Assembly: GCF_014836675.1 (NCBI RefSeq)
Contig: NZ_JACSQK010000001.1
Coordinates: forward strand, 304,620 to 368,619
Length of the DNA: 64,000 nt
Source: Comamonas avium
Lineage (GTDB): Bacteria; Pseudomonadota; Gammaproteobacteria; Burkholderiales; Burkholderiaceae_C
Reading direction: 5' to 3'
Shown one piece after another: positions 1-8,464 of this stretch (positions within the stretch are counted from its first letter, which is position 1; every line of letters starts with the position of its first letter). Below the pieces are notes generated by a model. That model did not search any database and was not told the DNA's origin. It saw only the letters and a list, made by a program, of their open reading frames with translations. The position numbers and the translations under genes are program-made.

Positions 1-1
1 C

Positions 2-106
2 TTCCTGCCGGACATCATGCTGGCGGTGGTGGTCATTCTGATCTTCTTTGTGCAGGCCATTCAAAGCTTTGGCGACTGGATTGTGCGCCGTATCAGCCAC
101 AAATAA
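2..106 (+). CDS. metI: Methionine ABC transporter permease MetI, C-terminal end (partial)
   Basis: Only the last 34 codons are in the window; the frame is open from base 2 to the TAA at 104-106. The peptide is one hydrophobic transmembrane stretch (LAVVVILIFFVQAIQS) followed by a short basic tail (GDWIVRRISHK). This matches the usual end of the MetI permease of D/L-methionine importers, where the last helix is followed by 'Q.IQS.GD...R'. The upstream body is missing, so the call rests on the tail alone and another MetI-type permease cannot be excluded. A rho-independent terminator follows 17 bases later, so this is probably the last gene of a metNI-type operon. Confidence 0.55.
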   Translation, partial: FLPDIMLAVVVILIFFVQAIQSFGDWIVRRISHK

Positions 107-123
107 CTGGTGCTTCAAGCCCC

Positions 124-162
124 AAAAAGCCCCGCAGGTTTCAAGCCTGCAGGGCTTTTTTA
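124..162 (+). terminator. Rho-independent terminator after metI
   Basis: The sequence AAAAAGCCCCGCAGG pairs with CCTGCAGGGCTTTTT across a 7-base loop, with one C/A mismatch, and ends in a run of T. The A-run on the other side would let it also work for the opposing TetR gene that ends at 224. Confidence 0.85.
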
Positions 163-223
163 ATGGGCGCCTGGTGCGGGTGAAAGTTCGGCGGGTTCTG
201 CGCGAACGCTTCGCAGCATCCGC

Positions 224-844
224 TCAACCCTGCGAGCTGGGTGCAAGCTGCTCGCGCAGCGTCTGCAGTATTTCTTCTGACAGCTCGGGGTTGCCTGCCG
301 CCGTTGCACGGGCGAGCACCAAGGCCCCCACCATGCTGCTCAGTGTGGAGATCGTCTGCGCGCGTCTTTCCGTGTTGTCGCCTTCTATGACACGCATAAA
401 CCGCTGAATATTGCGCTCTACCCCCTGAGCAAACACTTCAGACATTGCGGGGCCGGCACGCGCTGCATCCGTGGCCAAGGCGGCTGCCGGGCAGCCTTGG
501 CCGGGTTGATCGCGGTGGCTGGTTGAAAGATAACCATGAACCAGAGCCCGGAAGTGGTCTGCCGTGGTGATGTCTGCGGGGGTGTCTGTGTCTGCAGTGG
601 CACAGCCCGTGTGCTCCAGAGCATCCAGTGGTGTGATCGTCCATTCAAAAGCGCGCAAACACGCCTCGCGTGCCAGCGCGTCTTTGGATTCGAAGTGCCG
701 GTACAAACCACCGTGCGTTAACCCGGCATCGCGTGTGATCTCGGCGACGCCCACGCCATCCAGTCCTTTTTCTCGGTAGAGGCGAGCCGCTGCATCCACG
801 ATGCCTGCGCGGTTCTCTGCGGCCTGTGTTTTGCTCACTTTCAT
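224..844 (-). CDS. TetR-family transcriptional repressor
   Basis: The 206-aa protein has a TetR N-terminal helix-turn-helix at about residues 12-55 (IVDAAARLYREKGLDGVGV, then GLTHGGLYRHFESKDAL, the typical recognition helix). The C-terminal ligand domain contains the 'GQGCPAAALATD' stretch seen in many AcrR/NemR-like regulators, with one cysteine that might be reactive. The ATG at 844 directly precedes the helix-turn-helix and there is no good in-frame alternative. It is divergent from the FabF-like gene, and two matching palindromes lie in the intergenic region, so autoregulation and control of the ketosynthase are the obvious inferences. The ligand cannot be told from sequence. Confidence 0.88.
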   Translation of the reverse strand: MKVSKTQAAENRAGIVDAAARLYREKGLDGVGVAEITRDAGLTHGGLYRHFESKDALAREACLRAFEWTITPLDALEHTGCATADTDTPADITTADHFRALVHGYLSTSHRDQPGQGCPAAALATDAARAGPAMSEVFAQGVERNIQRFMRVIEGDNTERRAQTISTLSSMVGALVLARATAAGNPELSEEILQTLREQLAPSSQG

Positions 845-848
845 AAGT

Positions 849-868
849 TAGATGATAACCATCATCTA
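849..868. promoter_or_regulatory. Palindromic operator 1 (probable TetR site)
   Basis: TAGATGAT-AACC-ATCATCTA is a perfect inverted repeat with 8-base arms and a 4-base centre. It lies 5 bases upstream of the tetR start codon, where bound repressor would block the tetR promoter. The same arms recur at operator 2. Confidence 0.75.
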
Positions 869-878
869 AACTCATTTA

Positions 879-896
879 TGATGATTGCCATCATCA
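879..896. promoter_or_regulatory. Palindromic operator 2 (probable TetR site)
   Basis: TGATGAT-TGCC-ATCATCA is a second perfect inverted repeat (7-base arms, 4-base centre) with the same GATGAT/ATCATC core as operator 1. The centres are 29 bases apart, close to three helical turns, which suits two dimers on one face of the DNA. It lies about 50 bases upstream of the ketosynthase start. Confidence 0.75.
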
Positions 897-947
897 ATAA
901 GACCGGGCACACGAGACGTGCCTGGCAAGACAGGCGAAAGGCGCAGT

Positions 948-2210
948 ATGAACAGGCGTGTTGTCATTACGGGCATGGGGCTGGTATCTCCTTTGGGCTG
1001 CAATGTGGAGCTGGCATGGAAGCGGCTGCTGGCAGGCCAGTCGGGTGTGCGTACCCTGGATCCTTTACTGGGCGCAGGCACGGGTGTTGCCGTTGCGGGG
1101 CGTGTGCCCGGGCTGGATGAAGATGCTGAGGCTGGGTGGAATCCTGAGGCAGTCATTGCAGCCAAAGAGCTGCGGCGCATGGATCGTTTCATTGCATTTG
1201 CGCTAGGCGCTGCAGACCAGGCCATCGCGCAAGCGCAATGGAGCCCTCAGACAGCGCAGCAGCAAGAGCGCTCGGCCACTGTCATTGGCTCGGGTGTCGG
1301 GGGCTTTAGCACGATTGCAGAGGCGGTTCGTACCACCGATGCCAAAGGCCCTCAGCGCCTGTCACCGTTCACGGTTCCCGCATTTCTGGCCAATCTGGCA
1401 GCAGGGCAGGTGTCCATACGGCATCAATTCAAGGGCCCGCTGGGCGCACCTGTGACGGCATGTGCCGCCAGCATTCAGGCCATAGGCGATGCGGCACGTC
1501 TGATCAGCAACGATGAAGCCGACATTGCCTTGTGCGGCGGCAGCGAGGCCACGATCGATCGCGTGGCCCTGGGCAGTTTTGCGGCAGCCAAAGCACTGTC
1601 AACCCATTTCAACGACCATCCCGCACAAGCGTCTCGGCCCTTTGATCTGGCTCGCGATGGTTTTGTGATGGCTGAAGGGGCAGGGCTTTTGGTGCTGGAG
1701 TCACTCGATCATGCGCTGCGCAGGGGTGCAACCCCGCTGGCGGAGGTGATTGGCTATGGCACATCGGCTGATGCGCACCATGTCACGTCAGGCCCTGAGG
1801 ACGGATCAGGGGCCGCACGGTCCATGCAGATGGCCCTGCGACAGGCGCAGCTGCAGCCTTCACAGGTGCAGCATTTGAACGCACACGCCACCTCGACCCC
1901 CGTGGGCGACCGCGGGGAGCTGGCCGCTATTGGCCGAGTGTTTGGTGCCGGCCGGCCATCCATCACGGCGACCAAATCAGCGTTAGGCCACATGCTGGGT
2001 GCTGCAGGTGGCGCAGCGGCTATTTTTACAGTGCTGGCCTTGCGTGATCAGCTGGTACCGCCTGTGCTCAATCTTGAAAATCCGGACCCATTGGCTGCGG
2101 GCCTTGATCTGGTCACAGGTGGTGCCAGAGCGCAGAAAATTGAGCACGCCATGCTCAACGGTTTTGGCTTTGGCGGGGTGAATGCCTCGCTGATACTCAA
2201 GCGTTATTGA
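948..2210 (+). CDS. Beta-ketoacyl-ACP synthase II-like protein (FabF family)
   Basis: The protein is a KAS-I/II type condensing enzyme: decarboxylative condensation of malonyl-ACP with an acyl-ACP in the cytoplasm. The full Cys-His-His triad is visible: Cys172 in VTACAAS, His313 in NAHATSTPVGD and His348 in KSALGHMLGAAG, with Lys343. The start at 948 (MNRRVVITGMG) matches family N-termini and is preceded by GGCGAAAGG; the open frame extends upstream to 885 but that would read through operator 2. The length of 420 aa is normal for FabF. The gene stands apart from any fab cluster (no fabD, fabG or acpP near) and is paired with a divergent TetR, so it is probably a specialised paralogue rather than the housekeeping fabF. 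The nucleophile context ACAAS differs slightly from the common ACATG/ACATS. Confidence 0.85.
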   Translation: MNRRVVITGMGLVSPLGCNVELAWKRLLAGQSGVRTLDPLLGAGTGVAVAGRVPGLDEDAEAGWNPEAVIAAKELRRMDRFIAFALGAADQAIAQAQWSPQTAQQQERSATVIGSGVGGFSTIAEAVRTTDAKGPQRLSPFTVPAFLANLAAGQVSIRHQFKGPLGAPVTACAASIQAIGDAARLISNDEADIALCGGSEATIDRVALGSFAAAKALSTHFNDHPAQASRPFDLARDGFVMAEGAGLLVLESLDHALRRGATPLAEVIGYGTSADAHHVTSGPEDGSGAARSMQMALRQAQLQPSQVQHLNAHATSTPVGDRGELAAIGRVFGAGRPSITATKSALGHMLGAAGGAAAIFTVLALRDQLVPPVLNLENPDPLAAGLDLVTGGARAQKIEHAMLNGFGFGGVNASLILKRY

Positions 2211-2342
2211 GCTTGAGCACTGGGCTGGCCTTGCGGTTATTTGACGCGACACTGCCGCTGCGTTGAATCCGCATTCCACTCGATGGAGGCGGTGGTTTGT
2301 CTGCCCATGCCTTGTGCAGCCACGCAGGTGGCCTGAGCGGCG

Positions 2343-3197
2343 CTAAGAACTCTGGCGAGCCAAGGTGTGCGACCCCTGGATGCATAAATCTTCACTGACT
2401 TGCTCGTGCAGTACATGCTGGGTCAGCACCGGTTCAATATTGCTTGAGTCCATGGGGCCGTACCACTGGCCACCGGGGTAAACAATCATCAAGGGACCGT
2501 GGTTGCAGGGGTACTGGCAACTGGTTTGCAGCAGCATGACCTTTTTCTTCAGGACCGGGTTCTCGCGCACTGTGCGGGCCAAATGTGGCCACAGCTGCAC
2601 GGCACCCTTGGCGGTACAGCGCGGGCCTGTGCACCACAGCACATGGTGCTGGTGCTCGGGCACTATGGACCAGCCCTTGGGGTCGTGCTCCCAGTCGTCC
2701 TCACCCACCACGGCAGGCACATCGTGTGTATCGGGCTGCGCTAACGCGTCTTGTACCGTTGCGGCCAGTACATCGGCCAGCTGCGGTGTCTGCACCAGGG
2801 GGGCGGCAAAGATCAAGCGTTGGCTGTGTGGGCCGCTATCAGTACGGTCAATACGGCCAATACGGTCAGCACGCCATCGCATGATCAATTTGTGCAGCCA
2901 GCGGCGCAGCGATGGCTCGTCAGGCACCATCACCGGCAAGATGACGATGGTTTGCGCCGCGGCACACAGGTCCAGTGCTTGGGGCAGCGCGGGCTGAAAA
3001 CGGTCCACAAACGCGGGCTGCACCGACAAGAGTGGCAGCCCCCGTGCCACCAGCGTGGCATGCAAGTGCTGGGCCAGTGCAGTCAGTTCGCTCTCACCGC
3101 TGGCGTAGCCAGCACCCCGGCTGAGAAGAACGATGGCCAGTGATGCTCTGCAGCCCGCCGCGGCACTGGTACTGGGGGGCAAGGGGGTGCAGGTCAT
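2343..3197 (-). CDS. CbiX/SirB-like domain fused to a thioredoxin-fold [2Fe-2S] ferredoxin domain
   Basis: This is the last gene of the B12-uptake operon; it overlaps the ATPase gene by 4 bases. The N-terminal 130 residues resemble a CbiX/SirB-type chelatase half (SLAIVLLSRGAGY, then TIVILPVMVPDEPSL), but both histidines that bind metal in real chelatases (the HGSR motif and the later G.H) are not seen. The C-terminal half is a thioredoxin-like 2Fe-2S ferredoxin, with cysteines in CTGPRCTAKGA and CQYPCNHGP. The protein is 284 aa, with no signal peptide or membrane helix, so it is probably cytoplasmic. The operon suggests a role after cobamide import, such as reduction, corrinoid handling or metal insertion; that is inference. 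Loss of the histidines argues against simple cobaltochelatase activity. Confidence 0.7.
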   Translation of the reverse strand: MTCTPLPPSTSAAAGCRASLAIVLLSRGAGYASGESELTALAQHLHATLVARGLPLLSVQPAFVDRFQPALPQALDLCAAAQTIVILPVMVPDEPSLRRWLHKLIMRWRADRIGRIDRTDSGPHSQRLIFAAPLVQTPQLADVLAATVQDALAQPDTHDVPAVVGEDDWEHDPKGWSIVPEHQHHVLWCTGPRCTAKGAVQLWPHLARTVRENPVLKKKVMLLQTSCQYPCNHGPLMIVYPGGQWYGPMDSSNIEPVLTQHVLHEQVSEDLCIQGSHTLARQSS

Positions 3198-3988
3198 AGC
3201 AAGTTATCCGGCAGAAATTCAATCAAGGGCTTGCCACTTCGCGGGCTGGTACGCACCAGCGCACGCACGCCATACACATCGGCAATGATCTCGGGCGTCA
3301 GCACATGTGCCGGCGTGCCTTGAGCGACTACAGCGCCATCCTTGAGCAGGTACAGCCGGTCACAGTAATGTGCGGCCAGGGGCAGCTCGTGCAGTGCAGC
3401 CAGCGCTGTCATGCCCAGGCTTCGGATCAGGTTCATCAACTCGAACTGGTGGCGCACATCCAGGTGGTTGGTGGGCTCGTCCAAAATCAATAACGGCGCT
3501 TGCTGTGCCAGGGCGCGGGCCATGAGTACACGCTGCTTTTCACCGCCGGAAAGGGTGGAGAACATGCGCTCTGATAAAGCCTGCGCATCCACCCGCTGCA
3601 GCGCCTGTGCAACGATGCGAAAGTCTTCTTCACCATCACGTGCGAACGGGGACTGGTGGGGGGTACGACCCATCAGCACCACATCGCGCACGCGCAGCTC
3701 AAACTCGCTGGCGTTTTCCTGTGCCAGTACAGCCATGGCGCGGGCATTCTCGCGTGCACTGGTGTGCCAGACATTGCGCTCGTTGACTTGCACGCTGCCG
3801 CTGGCCGGTTTCAAGATGCGGTAGATCATGCGCAGCAGGGTAGATTTGCCGCTGCCATTAGGGCCCAGCAGGCCAACCAGCTCACCCGGCGTCACATGCA
3901 GGCTGACATCGTGCACGATGCGAGCTGCAGCGGCTTGCCAGCTCAGGTTCCGGGCCTGCAGGTGCGCGCTGTGTGATGGGCCGCTCAT
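3194..3988 (-). CDS. btuD: Cobalamin/iron-type ABC transporter ATPase (BtuD-like)
   Basis: This 264-aa ATPase of the FepC/BtuD class has Walker A GLLGPNGSGKSTLL (about residues 38-51), a Q-loop in AVLAQENAS, signature LSGGEKQRVLMARALA, Walker B LLILDEPTNHLD and the switch histidine in ALHELPLAAH. It would energise import through the permease encoded just upstream, at the inner face of the cytoplasmic membrane. Its start overlaps the permease stop by 4 bases and its stop overlaps the CbiX-ferredoxin start by 4, so translation is probably coupled. The substrate is taken to be cobamides because of the upstream riboswitch; the sequence alone would equally fit siderophore import. Confidence 0.85.
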   Translation of the reverse strand: MSGPSHSAHLQARNLSWQAAAARIVHDVSLHVTPGELVGLLGPNGSGKSTLLRMIYRILKPASGSVQVNERNVWHTSARENARAMAVLAQENASEFELRVRDVVLMGRTPHQSPFARDGEEDFRIVAQALQRVDAQALSERMFSTLSGGEKQRVLMARALAQQAPLLILDEPTNHLDVRHQFELMNLIRSLGMTALAALHELPLAAHYCDRLYLLKDGAVVAQGTPAHVLTPEIIADVYGVRALVRTSPRSGKPLIEFLPDNLL

Positions 3989-5070
3989 ACAGACAATCTT
4001 TCACGTGCGTTCTTGCGGCACAGCATCCAGACAAAGAAAGGGCCACCGAGCAACGAGGTGATGACGCCGACTGGCACTTCTGCCGGTGCAAATGCAATGC
4101 GTGAAACCACATCCACCCAGATCAGAAAAATCGCCCCTACCAGTGCAGCCACAGGCAGCACGCGCCGGTGCTCGGCCCCCACCAGCATGCGGGTGACATG
4201 GGGCACGATCAGGCCCACAAAACCAATCGGACCGGTCAACGCCACCAGCACGCCGGTGACCAGCGAGACCAGTACAAACAGCCAGCGCCGTGTGCGCGTG
4301 GTATCCACGCCCAGCGTGGCGGCGCTTTCTTCGCCCGACAGCAGGGCGTTGAGCGCACGTGCCTGCGTCAGCAGCAAAGCGGCGCCCACCACCAGCAGCG
4401 CAGCAGGCAGACCCAGCTCATCCCAGCGGGTGCCGGCCAGGCTGCCCAGCGTCCAGGTCAGTACCGAGTTGGCCAGCTCACGCTGATCGGCTGTCAGAAC
4501 GATGAGGCTGGTGACGCCGCCCAGACAATACGCAATGGCAACGCCGCCCAAGATCAGGCGCGATGCTTGCAAGCGCCCATTGGCGTAGGCCAGCAAATAC
4601 ACGCTCACGCAGGCGATCAATGCGCCGCCAAAAGCGCCCAGCGGTAAGGCCAGTTCACCCGCAAAAGCAAATGCACCAAAGGCAAGCACACTGACCGCAC
4701 CCACCGATGCGCCCGACGACACGCCCAGCAAATACGGGTCGGCCAGCGGATTGCGCACCATGGCCTGCATGGCCACACCCACCAGCGCCAGCCCTGCGCC
4801 AGCAAGCGCCGCCAGCAGTACGCGCGGCATGCGCACGCGCCAGACAATTTGAAATTGCGCCGTGCTCCAGTTGCCGGGCTGCAGATCCATGCCCAGCCGG
4901 GTGCCGATCTCATGTGCAGAAATCAGCCAGGCTTGCTGTGGCGCAATGCGCACGGGCCCCAGCGTGATGGCCAGTGTGAGCGACACCAGCAACACAGCCA
5001 GCAGGGCTGCCAGCCATAGCGTCAGCTGGCGACGTTGCAGCGCAAAGGCCACGGTGGTGGATGTCTTCAT
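3985..5070 (-). CDS. btuC: FecCD-family permease (BtuC-like)
   Basis: The 361-aa protein is very hydrophobic, with about ten membrane segments of the FecCD/BtuC family. Typical landmarks are RMPRVLLAALAGAGLALVG near residue 79, NPLADPYLLGVSSGASVGA, and GPIGFVGLIVPHVTRML with the coupling region. It forms the inner-membrane channel with the ATPase encoded next. The ATG at 5070 overlaps the end of the binding-protein gene by 4 bases. It could pass Fe-siderophore or heme by family; the riboswitch upstream favours cobamide. Confidence 0.85.
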   Translation of the reverse strand: MKTSTTVAFALQRRQLTLWLAALLAVLLVSLTLAITLGPVRIAPQQAWLISAHEIGTRLGMDLQPGNWSTAQFQIVWRVRMPRVLLAALAGAGLALVGVAMQAMVRNPLADPYLLGVSSGASVGAVSVLAFGAFAFAGELALPLGAFGGALIACVSVYLLAYANGRLQASRLILGGVAIAYCLGGVTSLIVLTADQRELANSVLTWTLGSLAGTRWDELGLPAALLVVGAALLLTQARALNALLSGEESAATLGVDTTRTRRWLFVLVSLVTGVLVALTGPIGFVGLIVPHVTRMLVGAEHRRVLPVAALVGAIFLIWVDVVSRIAFAPAEVPVGVITSLLGGPFFVWMLCRKNARERLSV

Positions 5071-6095
5071 GGCAGGGTGACTAGCTGGGGGTGCAGCGCG
5101 TGGGCCAGCCTGCGCGTTGCCTCGACGTTGCGTGGGCCGGGCGTGGCTTCAGAGAAATCCATCAGTACAAAATTTTGCTCGCGTATGGCGGTGACATCTG
5201 CCAGTTCAGGCTTGCTGAGCAAAAACTGGCGCTTGCCGTCTGGTGTCGGCTGATCGTTGTCGACGATGACAATCCAGTCCGGGTTGCGCGCAATCACATC
5301 TTCCCAGTTGCCGCGCATCCAGCTGCTGCTCAGGTCATCAAAAATGTTGCTGGCCGCAGCCGCTTCAATCATGGCCTGTGGCATGGCATAGCGGCCTGTG
5401 GTGACGGGAATGTCAGTACCGCTGTCAAACACAAACACCTTGGGCTTGTGCGTCACGCCTTGGAGCGCAGTGGTGATGTCGCTGAGCTGGGCCCGCTGAG
5501 CATTGACCAGTGTTTCAGCCCGTGCTTCGATGCCAAAGATCCGTCCCAGATTGAGCAGGTCGTTGAAGGTGTCCTCCAGTGACACGCGCTCACGGGCTAC
5601 CTGGCGGATGCACGATTCGCTGAGCACGTAGCTGGCAATGCCCAGCTCATTGAGGCTGGCTGGCGTAATCTGCCCCTGCCTGAACCCGTAAGACCAGCCG
5701 CTGAAAACAAAGTCTGGCTGAGCGTTCAGCAAGGTCTCCAGATTCATGCCCTGGCTTGACAAGTCAGGCACCCGGGCCAGCAGTGGTTGCATGGGGGCGG
5801 GTAAACGCCTGATATCACGCAGGCCGCCATAGCCCACCAGACTGTCTTGCAGCTTTAGCGCCAAAAACATCTCGATGAGGTTGATGCCATGGACCACAGC
5901 GCGCTGGGGCACCTGATCGAAGATCACTGGCTGGCCGCAGACTTCAATGGTTCTGGGCGCCAGAGCGGCCTTGCCCGGTGCCTGGCTCTGTGTGCTTTGG
6001 TCAGAGCAGCCACTGAGTGCAATGCCAGCCATGACTGTGATCGTCGATAGCTTTAAAAACATGAGCATATAGCGCACGTATTTATTGAATTTCAT
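5067..6095 (-). CDS. btuF: Periplasmic substrate-binding lipoprotein (BtuF/FecB-like)
   Basis: This is a 342-aa ABC-transporter binding protein with a lipoprotein signal ending in the lipobox ALSG-C (Cys about residue 30), so it is likely anchored to a membrane on the periplasmic side. The mature part begins like the PBP-II/TroA-type fold (RTIEVCGQPVIFDQVPQRAVVHG) and keeps the expected order of segments ending in NPDWIVIVDND and a C-terminal ALHPQL. It should deliver substrate to the permease encoded by the overlapping next gene. A Met ten residues in (MLMFLK) is another possible start and would leave a more typical signal peptide. Cobamide specificity is inferred from the riboswitch. Confidence 0.8.
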   Translation of the reverse strand: MKFNKYVRYMLMFLKLSTITVMAGIALSGCSDQSTQSQAPGKAALAPRTIEVCGQPVIFDQVPQRAVVHGINLIEMFLALKLQDSLVGYGGLRDIRRLPAPMQPLLARVPDLSSQGMNLETLLNAQPDFVFSGWSYGFRQGQITPASLNELGIASYVLSESCIRQVARERVSLEDTFNDLLNLGRIFGIEARAETLVNAQRAQLSDITTALQGVTHKPKVFVFDSGTDIPVTTGRYAMPQAMIEAAAASNIFDDLSSSWMRGNWEDVIARNPDWIVIVDNDQPTPDGKRQFLLSKPELADVTAIREQNFVLMDFSEATPGPRNVEATRRLAHALHPQLVTLP

Positions 6096-6121
6096 AGTGA
6101 TATGTATTTGAATGCAATGAA

Positions 6122-6148
6122 ATACATGCGCTGGTAGCTATTTTTTAA
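6122..6148. repeat. Partial copy of the dispersed TAGCT-type repeat
   Basis: Read on the minus strand it begins AAAAAATAGCTACCAGCGC, the same as the left arm of the copy at 15805-15846, but the matching right arm is missing. It fills the gap between the receptor and the binding-protein gene inside the B12 operon. Confidence 0.5.
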
Positions 6149-6154
6149 ATGGCG

Positions 6155-8299
6155 TTAGAAAGAAAACTCAGCCGTCAGATCTACGCGGCGACCTTCGCCC
6201 GGGTAGGCCTGAGCCGCCTTGGCGCTGGAGATGGCGGAGTAGGTGTAGAGCTTGTCGGTCAGGTTGCGCACCGTCAGTCGATAGGTGCTGCGCGGCAGGG
6301 GGCGCCAGCTCAGGGCAGCATCCCACACGGTGTAGCCAGCGCTACGGGCTGTGTTGGCGTTGTCTGCAAAGCGGCTGCCCACGGCGCGTGCGCCCAGCGA
6401 TGCCTGCAAACGCCCCAAGCTGCTGTGCGTGGTGTAGTGCGCCCACAGATTGGCGGTGTTGCGTGCCACATTGGTGGGGCGCTTGCCTGAGCGGTCCACG
6501 CCGCCTGCTTCGATCAGCTTGTCGTACTGGGCATCCACAAAAGCGTAATTGCCTTCCAGTCGCCAGTTGGGTGACAGGCGCAGCACCGTGCTCAGCTCCA
6601 GACCCTGAGAGCTTTGCTTGCCACCTTGCACGGACAGCTGGCTGTTGTTCGGGTCGCGGGTGATGATGTCTTTTTTCTCGATGCGATAGACCGCTGCAGT
6701 CCACTCGCCCTGTGCAAATTGCTGCTTCAGCCCCAATTCAATCTGGCGCGCTGTGGTCAGCTTGAAGGGCTTGTTGCCAAGGTTCAACGTCAGGACGTTG
6801 GTGACCGGGTCATGCCCTTGCGATATTTGTCCATACAGACTGGTCTTGGTGCTCAGCTTGTGCGACAGCCCCAGCCGCCATGCCGTGCCGGTCAGGCTCT
6901 TTTCAAACGAGCTGGTCCCAATCAGGTCCGTTCGCTCGAAGTCCGTCATATCGCGGCGGATGCCTGCCAGCAGCAGCCAGCGATCATTGATTGACCAGGC
7001 GTCTTCAGCGTAGAAATTATGGGTGGTTGCCTGAGTAGTAAATCGTGGGATCGAGCTTGTGGTGTTGTCCCAGCCTTGATAGTGGGCATCCACAGGCAAC
7101 GTGGTGGAGTAGTTAAAGCCCGAGGAGGCATAGCCGAATTTAGCCCGCGTCACCTCCCAGCCCACTACCAGCTGGTGAGCCCCGGCCTTGAGTTTGGTTT
7201 CCAGACGGTTGCCGGTCTGCTCCAGGTCGTGTGTCAGCTCGATATAGTCGCCGCGTGTGATGGTCTGGGCTGCAGGATCGTATCGATAGGCTTCGATATT
7301 GCGCCAGTAGCGGTCAGCCTTGAAGTGGTACAGCTCGTTGCTCAGACTCAGCTGGTCGTTGACCTGGTACTGCGCGCGGGCGCGAACGCGCTTGTCCTTG
7401 ATACGGATATCGCTGTCGTCCGTATTGAAGTTGCGGCCCAGCAGTTCGGGCACGATGGAGCCATTGACGGTGGGCGTGCCAAAGTAGCGTGCGGGTTTTT
7501 CGTCGCTCACATCGGCAAGCAGTTCAAAGCGCAGCGCAGCCGTGGGCTGCCAGCGCAGGGTGCTCATCAGCTTGCCACCGCTGGCGCGGGCCATATCGAA
7601 TTCACCATTGGTGTAGTGGCCGTAGGCATCAAGACGGTAGCTCAGCGTGTCACTGAGCGCACCGCCCATGCCCAGTCCCAGCTTGCTTGAGCCATGTGAG
7701 CCTGCGCCCACCAGCACTTCACGCACCGTCTCTCGTGTGGGCTGCTTGCGCACCACATTGGCCGTGGCGCCAACGGTTCCCGTGCCATAGACAATCGAAG
7801 CCGGGCCGCGCAGCACTTCTACACGTTCATAGCCCCAGCTGTTTGCCGGGTAGGGTGTTGTTGAGGAGGCTACGCCCAGTCGCACGCCGTCTTCGGCAAT
7901 CCCCACGGAATTGGTACCAGTAAAGCCCCGTGTGCTGAAAGACAGGCTGTTGTAACTGGTGGCCGACAGCGGCGTCATGCCTACGGTGCGGCCAATGATG
8001 TCGGCCATGCGGCTGTCGCCACGCTCTTGCCAGGTTTGTTCGTCCACATAGTCCAGGCTGGCTGGCAAGTCGCGCGTGGCAATGCCAGTGCGGCTGCCGG
8101 AGGTGCTGGCTTGCGACAGGCCCAGGCCGACATTGCCCATCACCTCAACTGTTGGCAGTACAGGCAGTGCATAAGTGCTGGAAGGTATGGCCTCCTGCGT
8201 CTGCTCAATGCCGATATGCACAGCAGCAGGCTCAGCAGCGATAGCCATAGAGGCGGGCACCAAGCCGATCAGAACGGCAGGCAATTTGAAATGATTCAT
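6155..8299 (-). CDS. TonB-dependent outer-membrane receptor, siderophore-receptor type, B12-riboswitch controlled
   Basis: This 714-aa receptor has a signal peptide (cleavage likely after SMAIA), a plug domain with GRTVGMTPLS, FSTRGFTGTNSVGIAEDG and VEVLRGPASIVYGTGTVG, and a barrel ending in the usual terminal aromatic (LTAEFSF). It moves a substrate across the outer membrane using TonB energy. The plug wording is that of the ferrichrome/FpvA-like siderophore receptor group rather than classical short BtuB. Yet the mRNA leader is a cobalamin riboswitch and the next genes are an ABC importer of the BtuCDF/FecCD type. I therefore infer a cobalamin or other cobamide receptor. A siderophore role repressed by B12 is possible but less likely. 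Confidence 0.82.
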   Translation of the reverse strand: MNHFKLPAVLIGLVPASMAIAAEPAAVHIGIEQTQEAIPSSTYALPVLPTVEVMGNVGLGLSQASTSGSRTGIATRDLPASLDYVDEQTWQERGDSRMADIIGRTVGMTPLSATSYNSLSFSTRGFTGTNSVGIAEDGVRLGVASSTTPYPANSWGYERVEVLRGPASIVYGTGTVGATANVVRKQPTRETVREVLVGAGSHGSSKLGLGMGGALSDTLSYRLDAYGHYTNGEFDMARASGGKLMSTLRWQPTAALRFELLADVSDEKPARYFGTPTVNGSIVPELLGRNFNTDDSDIRIKDKRVRARAQYQVNDQLSLSNELYHFKADRYWRNIEAYRYDPAAQTITRGDYIELTHDLEQTGNRLETKLKAGAHQLVVGWEVTRAKFGYASSGFNYSTTLPVDAHYQGWDNTTSSIPRFTTQATTHNFYAEDAWSINDRWLLLAGIRRDMTDFERTDLIGTSSFEKSLTGTAWRLGLSHKLSTKTSLYGQISQGHDPVTNVLTLNLGNKPFKLTTARQIELGLKQQFAQGEWTAAVYRIEKKDIITRDPNNSQLSVQGGKQSSQGLELSTVLRLSPNWRLEGNYAFVDAQYDKLIEAGGVDRSGKRPTNVARNTANLWAHYTTHSSLGRLQASLGARAVGSRFADNANTARSAGYTVWDAALSWRPLPRSTYRLTVRNLTDKLYTYSAISSAKAAQAYPGEGRRVDLTAEFSF

Positions 8300-8464
8300 G
8301 GTGATCAGAGAATGCTGACCGCCTGCCTGCTGCTGATGAGATCTCGCTAGGGTTGTGGGCCGGTATCTGGTCCTGCCACTAGCTTGTTGCCATCACGCTG
8401 CTCCCCGCAGACGGTCGTTGCAAATGCTGGCGAAAAAGGGGTGAACCCCATGTTGCACAGCGTT

